DNA of 11,744 bases from Desulfobacterales bacterium (GTDB lineage: Bacteria; Desulfobacterota; Desulfobulbia; Desulfobulbales; BM004), in the NCBI GenBank assembly GCA_030621655.1, contig JAUXHH010000033.1, positions 1-11,744 on the forward strand, written 5' to 3'. Each line of letters opens with the position of its first letter. Within the stretch, counting starts at the first letter, position 1. Below, in pieces: positions 7,338-11,744 of this stretch. The notes beneath the pieces were generated by a model, which saw only the letters and a program-made list of their open reading frames with translations, ran no database searches and had not been told where the DNA came from. A program made the translations under genes and the position numbers.

Positions 7338-8726
7338 ATGAATGATTTGAAATCATTGACCCCAAAAGATACGGTCAGTGAGCTTGACAAGTATATTATC
7401 GGACAGGATGAGGCCAAAAAGTCAGTTGCAATTGCCCTTAGAAACCGCTGGCGCAGACAGCAGGTTCCTCCCCCTTTACGGGATGAAATCGCTCCTAAAA
7501 ACATAATTATGATCGGCCCCACCGGTGTGGGGAAGACCGAGATTGCCAGAAGGCTCGCTAATCTTGCGCACTCGCCGTTTTTAAAGGTTGAAGCGTCCAA
7601 GTTCACAGAGATTGGTTATGTTGGCCGGGATGTCGAATCAATGATCCGTGACCTCGTTGAACTGGCAGTCAGTATGGTAAAGAAGGAGGAGCGCATCGAG
7701 GTAGAGATAAAGGCCCGTGAGATGGCAGAAGAAAAGCTGCTTGACCTTCTCCTGCCTTCTATGCCGGTTCCAACCGGAAGGCCACAAATAGAGATGGGTG
7801 TGAATGGTGCTCCGTCAGTTGCGGATTCCACCCGGGAGACTGAATCAACCCGTGATCGTTTCAGGCAGATGTTGCGGAAAGGGAAGCTTGACAACAGGGA
7901 AGTTGAAATGGAAGTGACCCAGGCACCGTCTATGCCAACGATCGAAGTTTTTTCCAGTGGAGGCATTGATGATATGGAATCAAACCTGCGTGATGCCTTT
8001 GGCAAGATTTTTCCCAGAAAGGGGAGGATGCGAAAACTGAAGGTCCCTGAGGCCTTCAAAATTTTACAAAGTGAGGCAGTGGAAGATCTTATCGATATGG
8101 ATAAGGTTACCCGCATGGCTGTTATAAAGACGGAACAGTCTGGAATTATATTCCTGGATGAGATTGATAAGATCGCTTCCAGGCAGGGTGGTGGACATGG
8201 TCCTGAAATCTCACGCGAGGGAGTTCAACGGGATCTGCTCCCCATTGTTGAGGGTGCTACGGTTACAACAAAATACGGCATGGTGAAAACCGATCATATC
8301 CTTTTCATTGCCAGCGGTGCCTTTCATCTTTGCAAACCTTCGGACCTGGTACCGGAACTCCAGGGGCGTTTTCCCATTCGGGTGGAGTTGAATGCCTTGG
8401 GACAGGATGAGTTTTTCCGGATACTGAGCGAACCTGAAAATGCCCTCTTGAAACAGTACGTGGCTCTCATGAAAACCGAAGGCATGGAACTCGTTTTTTC
8501 TGATGATGCGGTGCATGAAATGGCCCGCCTGGCTGCAGAGGTCAACCAGAATACTGAAGATATAGGAGCGAGACGGTTGCACACTATACTGGAGAAGGTC
8601 CTGGAGGAATTGTCTTTTCAGGCGCCGAATATCGGTGCTGAAACATTCACTATAACCGCCGATTATGTCAGAAAACAGCTTGCTGACATTGCTCAGGACG
8701 AAGATTTGAGTCGGTTTATATTATAG
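7338..8726 (+). CDS. hslU: ATP-dependent protease HslUV, ATPase subunit HslU
   Basis: HslU is the AAA+ unfoldase that recognises protein substrates, unfolds them and threads them into HslV. The 462-residue protein has the N-terminal motif SELDKYIIGQ, Walker A GPTGVGKT (about 60-67), the pore loop GYVGRD (about 93-98), the family-specific I domain (about 110-245), Walker B IIFLDEID (about 270-277), and GARRLHT with the sensor-2 arginine near 410. The C-terminus is DLSRFIL, the tail that inserts into HslV to activate it. I chose ATG 7338 over ATG 7311 because MNDLKSLTPKDTVSELDK aligns with known HslU starts and TTAGG lies about ten bases before it. The I domain looks slightly longer than in E. 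coli (443 residues in total). Confidence 0.97.
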   Translation: MNDLKSLTPKDTVSELDKYIIGQDEAKKSVAIALRNRWRRQQVPPPLRDEIAPKNIIMIGPTGVGKTEIARRLANLAHSPFLKVEASKFTEIGYVGRDVESMIRDLVELAVSMVKKEERIEVEIKAREMAEEKLLDLLLPSMPVPTGRPQIEMGVNGAPSVADSTRETESTRDRFRQMLRKGKLDNREVEMEVTQAPSMPTIEVFSSGGIDDMESNLRDAFGKIFPRKGRMRKLKVPEAFKILQSEAVEDLIDMDKVTRMAVIKTEQSGIIFLDEIDKIASRQGGGHGPEISREGVQRDLLPIVEGATVTTKYGMVKTDHILFIASGAFHLCKPSDLVPELQGRFPIRVELNALGQDEFFRILSEPENALLKQYVALMKTEGMELVFSDDAVHEMARLAAEVNQNTEDIGARRLHTILEKVLEELSFQAPNIGAETFTITADYVRKQLADIAQDEDLSRFIL

Positions 8727-8754
8727 GATAAAGAAATAATGCAGTTATCAAGTT

Positions 8755-8760
8755 GGAGGA
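8755..8760 (+). promoter_or_regulatory. Ribosome binding site that fixes the zinc-ribbon gene start
   Basis: GGAGGA lies four bases before the ATG at 8765. This supports that ATG over the in-frame TTG at 8753, which overlaps the Shine-Dalgarno itself. Confidence 0.8.
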
Positions 8761-8764
8761 AATA

Positions 8765-9283
8765 ATGATTGAACCTGATCTGAAATATTGTCCTGAATGC
8801 AATGATGAGTATAGGGCTGAGATTGAAAAATGTGCTGCCTGCGGAATTGATCTGATTACAGGTCTGCAGAAAATTAAGAGGGAAGAGGAGCGGACGAAAA
8901 TACTGCAAGGAAGAAGTATTGAATTGAATCCGGAAGATGACCTTGTCGCCATTCAAAGAGGACCTTTAGCAGACATGCGTCATCTTTCCGATCTGCTGAA
9001 TGGTGAGAATATTGGAGCACTTCTGGCAGGAGATGAGAATTCCTGCTCCAAAAACTGCTGTCCCTCTGTCTATAACCTCCTTGTAAAAAGAGAAGATGGC
9101 ATGGAGGCATTTCAAATTATTGAGGATGAGCATAAAAAAGTCACACGCCTGGCGCAGCATGAAAATACCAATGGGGATGCGGTTTTTAATCCCCATGAGA
9201 GTGAAGCGCAGTGCCCGGCATGCGGACATTCCTTTTCCACCACTCAAACAACCTGTCCTGATTGTGGTTTAAGTTTTGGCTAG
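8765..9283 (+). CDS. Double zinc-ribbon protein with DUF2007-like middle region
   Basis: Function unknown. The 172-residue protein has a Cys4 zinc ribbon at each end: CPEC...CAAC at residues 9, 12, 23 and 26, and CPAC...CPDC at 150, 153, 164 and 167. The middle (about 57-125) alternates strand and helix (DLVAIQRGPLADMRHLSDLL, then VYNLLVKREDG). This resembles the small DUF2007 'signal-transducing' domain in which one strand-helix-strand unit is followed by a conserved loop, but that match is by eye only. Three more cysteines (94, 98, 99) sit in the loop and could bind metal or form disulfides. No signal peptide or membrane segment is seen, so it should be cytoplasmic. It has a strong ribosome site, 38 bases after hslU, and the next gene starts 14 bases after its stop. 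Whether it relates to HslUV or to the oxidoreductase is open. Confidence 0.8.
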   Translation: MIEPDLKYCPECNDEYRAEIEKCAACGIDLITGLQKIKREEERTKILQGRSIELNPEDDLVAIQRGPLADMRHLSDLLNGENIGALLAGDENSCSKNCCPSVYNLLVKREDGMEAFQIIEDEHKKVTRLAQHENTNGDAVFNPHESEAQCPACGHSFSTTQTTCPDCGLSFG

Positions 9284-9297
9284 GCTATGCCGTTGTA

Positions 9298-11064
9298 ATG
9301 GATGATAACCCGGTAGTCATTATAGGTGCTGGGCCTGCCGGCCTTGCCGCAGGCTATGAATTAATAAGCCGAAATATATGTCCGGTAATTCTTGAAAGGG
9401 CCGGCATAGTTGGAGGTATAGCCCGGACCGAATCATACAGGGATTTCTTTTTTGATATTGGCGGGCATCGTTTTTTTACGAAGAATGAGGAGATCAATCG
9501 ACTCTGGGAGGAGTTGCTCGGCGATGATTTTATCCGCGTAAACCGCCTGTCGCGTATTTTTTATAGGGGGAAATATTTTAACTATCCCCTGCGGCCTGCC
9601 AATGCTTTATTCAATCTTGGTCCTGTGGAAAGCCTGCTGATCTTAGTCAGTTACTGCAGAGCCCGCCTCTCTCCCTCTCCTGAAGAGAACAGTTTCGAAG
9701 AATGGATTATTAACCGTTTTGGGGAAAGGCTTTATAGAACATTCTTTAAGACCTATACCGAAAAGGTATGGGGTATACCATGCAGTGAAATAAGAGCAGA
9801 CTGGGCAGCCCAGCGTATTAAGGGTTTGTCCCTTCTGGTCGCTGTTTCCAACGCCCTGTTTGGTGGGCAGCAGTCAAAAAGTCTGATCGAGCAGTTTTTC
9901 TATCCAAAATTCGGTCCCGGCATGATGTGGAAAAGCTTCATGGACAGGATTGTGGCAGGGAATGGAGAAGTAAGGCTCAACTCTGAAGTGTCATCCATCC
10001 ATCATAACACCACTATGATTACAGCTGTTGAATACAGCGATGGCAACACAACCGGCAAGTTGGCTCCGGCCCACTGTATTTCAAGCCTGCCCATTTCAAG
10101 ACTGGTGAAGCTTTTTACGCCGCCGCCCCCTGCAGAAATTCTCAGCGCCGCCAATCAGCTCTCATACCGGGCCTTTATCATTGTTGTTCTTATTATCGAT
10201 ATCCCAAGCCTTTTCCCCGACCAATGGTTGTATATCCATAGCCCTAAAGTAAAGGTCGGTCGCATCCAGAATTTCAAGAACTGGAGCAGTTTCATGGTGC
10301 CGGATCAAAGCAAGACCAGTATCGGCATGGAATATTTTTGTAATGAAAATGATCAGACATGGAATATGCAGGATAACGAACTGGTCGAGACAGCCACCCG
10401 GGAAATGGTAGAGCTGGGGCTTGGGGAAAAAACACAGGTAATTGACAGCTACGTTGTCCGACAGTCCCATGCCTATCCTGTATATGATTCCGAGTATAAA
10501 AAAAATCTGCAGGTAATACGGAACTACCTTGAGAATTTCAGTAATTTGCAGACAATCGGCCGCAGTGGCATGCATCGCTATAATAACATGGATCATTCAA
10601 TGCAGACCGGAATCCTGGCGGCGAAAAATTGCTCGGGAGAGAACCATGATCTCTGGGCCGTAAATGAAGAGAAGGACTATCTTGAAGAGGATAGGGGAGC
10701 CAGGGAAGTTCCTGCAGTTCCCGAGAAGGTTTTAATAGGGGCTTTTGCCAGGATGGATAAGCTGGCCTTTGCCTCTGCTGTGGGAACAATCTGCGGTTTG
10801 CTTGTCTTAGGTGCGACCCTGTGGATTATAAGCCGTGGCGGAGATGTATTAAACTCCCACCTAAGGCTGTTGGCCCAGTACTTTATCGGCTATACTGTCA
10901 CAGTGAAAGGGGGCTTTATCGCCTTCGGCTATTCCTTTTTCTGGGGATTTCTCTTCGCCTGGCTGTTTGCTTATTTACGAAATCTGTTTTTGGCAATTTA
11001 CATTTATAATATCAAAAGAAAGGTTGAGCTGCTGTCGTTAAAAGATTTCTTTGATAATTTTTAA
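9298..11064 (+). CDS. FAD-dependent oxidoreductase (UDP-galactopyranose mutase/protoporphyrinogen oxidase-like) with C-terminal two-helix membrane domain
   Basis: The N-terminal part (about 1-460) is a flavin amine-oxidase-type fold. It has the dinucleotide-binding VVIIGAGPAGLAAGYE (6-21), Glu at the end of the next strand (VILERAG), GGIART, the family-typical DIGGHRFFTKN, and a C-terminal flavin-contact region around IGRSGMHRYNNMDHS. Such proteins of about 450-500 residues often lie in polysaccharide or glycolipid loci and are annotated as UDP-galactopyranose mutase-like or COG1232 oxidoreductases; the substrate here is not known. Residues 466-588 are an addition: a linker, a membrane helix (about 489-511), a conserved RLLAQYFIGYTVT stretch (523-535), a second helix (about 537-570) and a basic tail. 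This end should tether the enzyme to the inner membrane. It is homologous to the next gene. I chose ATG 9298; the in-frame TTG at 9262 would overlap the preceding gene. The ribosome site is weak. Confidence 0.85.
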   Translation: MDDNPVVIIGAGPAGLAAGYELISRNICPVILERAGIVGGIARTESYRDFFFDIGGHRFFTKNEEINRLWEELLGDDFIRVNRLSRIFYRGKYFNYPLRPANALFNLGPVESLLILVSYCRARLSPSPEENSFEEWIINRFGERLYRTFFKTYTEKVWGIPCSEIRADWAAQRIKGLSLLVAVSNALFGGQQSKSLIEQFFYPKFGPGMMWKSFMDRIVAGNGEVRLNSEVSSIHHNTTMITAVEYSDGNTTGKLAPAHCISSLPISRLVKLFTPPPPAEILSAANQLSYRAFIIVVLIIDIPSLFPDQWLYIHSPKVKVGRIQNFKNWSSFMVPDQSKTSIGMEYFCNENDQTWNMQDNELVETATREMVELGLGEKTQVIDSYVVRQSHAYPVYDSEYKKNLQVIRNYLENFSNLQTIGRSGMHRYNNMDHSMQTGILAAKNCSGENHDLWAVNEEKDYLEEDRGAREVPAVPEKVLIGAFARMDKLAFASAVGTICGLLVLGATLWIISRGGDVLNSHLRLLAQYFIGYTVTVKGGFIAFGYSFFWGFLFAWLFAYLRNLFLAIYIYNIKRKVELLSLKDFFDNF

Positions 11065-11093
11065 TTCTCACCTCTATTGCGGGAGACGGGAAA

Positions 11094-11414
11094 GTGGAAA
11101 CTGATAAAAATAATGACCAGGTGCTTCCTGAAGAAAAACTGTTCAGCGGTGTACTGTTGCTCAACGCGAAGGTTGTAGGTCTTACCCTCGGTGTAATTTT
11201 CGGTTTGGGTATTTTTGTGGCAACAAATTGGCTGGTTATCAAGGGGGGCGAGAGGGTCGGACCCCATCTGATACTCTTGAGTCAATACTTTATCGGTTAT
11301 AAGGTGACTTTTTGGGGCAGCCTTATCGGAGCTGCGTATGGCTTTGCCCTTGGCACTATCTGTGGTGCATTGATGGGTTGGATATATAACAAAATAGCGA
11401 TATTCAGGCAGTAA
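11094..11414 (+). CDS. Small two-helix membrane protein, stand-alone paralogue of the oxidoreductase C-terminal domain
   Basis: Function unknown. The 106-residue product starts at GTG (GGGAG about ten bases upstream) and has a charged N-terminus (1-16), a membrane helix (about 24-48), a loop with GGERVGPHLILLSQYFIGY (51-69), a second glycine-rich helix (about 76-98) and a short basic end. Compared without gaps to residues 498-565 of the oxidoreductase, 28 of 68 positions are identical, including the QYFIGYxVT core and the GG and H of the loop. The two genes are 29 bases apart, so co-transcription and a shared membrane complex are likely. I recall small proteins with a similar Y-x-G-Y...G-x-x-I-G...G-F pattern labelled hypothetical or holin-like, but nothing here supports a lysis role. 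Confidence 0.8.
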   Translation: METDKNNDQVLPEEKLFSGVLLLNAKVVGLTLGVIFGLGIFVATNWLVIKGGERVGPHLILLSQYFIGYKVTFWGSLIGAAYGFALGTICGALMGWIYNKIAIFRQ

Positions 11415-11430
11415 TCTGATTTATTCGTTC

Positions 11431-11454
11431 AAAAAAAACCGGTCCTCAGGCCGG
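11431..11454 (-). terminator. Intrinsic terminator reading on the minus strand
   Basis: On the minus strand a GC-rich hairpin (CCGGCC-TGA-GGaCCGG, one bulged A) is followed directly by eight T. On the plus strand the hairpin is preceded by A8 and has no T-run after it, so it is weak as a terminator for the small membrane gene that ends 17 bases before. It should therefore stop a transcript that enters from the right. Confidence 0.7.
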
Positions 11455-11501
11455 GTCAGAAGTAGCTGGCTCAGCCGGAACCATCAACAAGGCTTAAAAT
11501 A

Positions 11502-11654
11502 GGCACTGAGGCACAAAGGCATTTATGCCCTTCAGGGTACAAAGTGACCGTAAGACAAAGAAGTGTAAAGGTTTTTGAGTACACACAGTGTAATCATATG
11601 ATTTTGTTATCAGGTTTTAAACTCTGTGCCTCTGTGCCTTTGTGCCTCAGTGCC
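11502..11654. repeat. Perfect 20-bp inverted repeat, 113-bp spacer
   Basis: Bases 11502-11521 are exactly complementary to 11635-11654. The arms are themselves built of GGCACnnA / TGTGCC units with an 8-base period. The spacer has no reading frame of note. Similar 'CTCTGTGCCT' intergenic repeats occur, from memory, in several bacterial genomes, but I cannot check this. A non-autonomous mobile repeat or a large stem-loop are both possible. Confidence 0.75.
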
Positions 11655-11655
11655 C
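11624..11655 (+). repeat. Four tandem 8-bp units
   Basis: The units read CTGTGCCT, CTGTGCCT, TTGTGCCT, CAGTGCCC. The same 8-base rhythm appears inverted in the left arm at 11502-11525. This array forms the right arm of the inverted repeat. Confidence 0.65.
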
Positions 11656-11744
11656 GGATTTTTTACTGAGCTAAAAATAAGGAGGCAGTAACAGCCTTTT
11701 AACAGATTTTTTGAAAAAATTATAAATGCAAAAAGATTATGAAA

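Larger units (their letters stand above)
11415..11744. other. Gene-free right end of the window
   Basis: These 330 bases hold no supported gene on either strand. They contain a minus-strand terminator (11431-11454), a perfect inverted repeat (11502-11521 with 11635-11654), an 8-bp tandem array (11624-11655), a 12-bp palindrome AATCATATGATT (11592-11603) and an AT-rich end. The ATG at 11726 opens only six codons before the edge and lacks a ribosome site. Confidence 0.6.

Noticed and set aside
8753..8764. TTG start four codons upstream for the zinc-ribbon gene.
   Set aside because: The TTG overlaps the Shine-Dalgarno that serves ATG 8765.
9262..9297. TTG start that would add twelve residues to the flavin enzyme and overlap the zinc-ribbon gene.
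   Set aside because: Family proteins begin just before the VVIIGAG strand; ATG 9298 fits and needs no overlap.
11624..11655. Tandem 8-bp units considered as a CRISPR or iteron array.
   Set aside because: The units are contiguous and too short, with no spacers, no cas genes and no replication gene nearby.
11726..11744. ATG opening a frame to the right edge (MQKDYE).
   Set aside because: Only six codons are visible and there is no ribosome site; the support is too weak for a gene call.

Overview
The window looks like ordinary chromosome from a Gram-negative bacterium of moderate GC content, most plausibly a member of the Desulfobacterota (for example the Desulfobulbales). The outer-membrane barrel protein shows the Gram-negative envelope. 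The lineage is inferred from gene order (xseB-ispA-dxs; xerC-hslV-hslU) and from protein flavour, and no marker gene here proves it.

Layout from left to right. Bases 2-2134 (+) hold the body of an Omp85-type protein (TamA/BamA family); its start, with the expected signal peptide, probably lies off the left edge. It converges on a minus-strand operon, xseB-ispA-dxs (5459 down to 2220). That operon supplies the first enzyme of the MEP isoprenoid pathway and the prenyl diphosphate synthase that uses the pathway's products, together with the small subunit of exonuclease VII. A foldback, MITE-like element of 141 bp sits between ispA and dxs. It is flanked by a 6-bp direct repeat whose right copy contains the ispA stop codon.

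A divergent intergenic region (5460-5794) separates this operon from a plus-strand run that is probably one operon, with gaps of about 14-80 bp: xerC, hslV, hslU, a double zinc-ribbon protein, a large FAD-dependent oxidoreductase and a small two-helix membrane protein. XerC resolves chromosome dimers and HslVU is the bacterial proteasome-like protease. The order xerC-hslV-hslU resembles the codV-codW-codX order of Bacillus. The oxidoreductase is of the UDP-galactopyranose mutase/protoporphyrinogen-oxidase-like type and carries an extra C-terminal domain with two membrane helices. The next gene encodes a stand-alone copy of that domain: 28 of 68 residues match without gaps. This fused-plus-free pair is the least ordinary protein feature of the window.

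The last 330 bases have no convincing gene. They contain a clear intrinsic terminator that reads on the minus strand, a perfect 20-bp inverted repeat with 113 bp between its arms, and a short tandem array of 8-bp units. No tRNA, rRNA, CRISPR array, transposase or phage gene was seen. I found no complete new defence or mobile system. The best candidates for something undescribed are the duplicated membrane domain and the foldback element.
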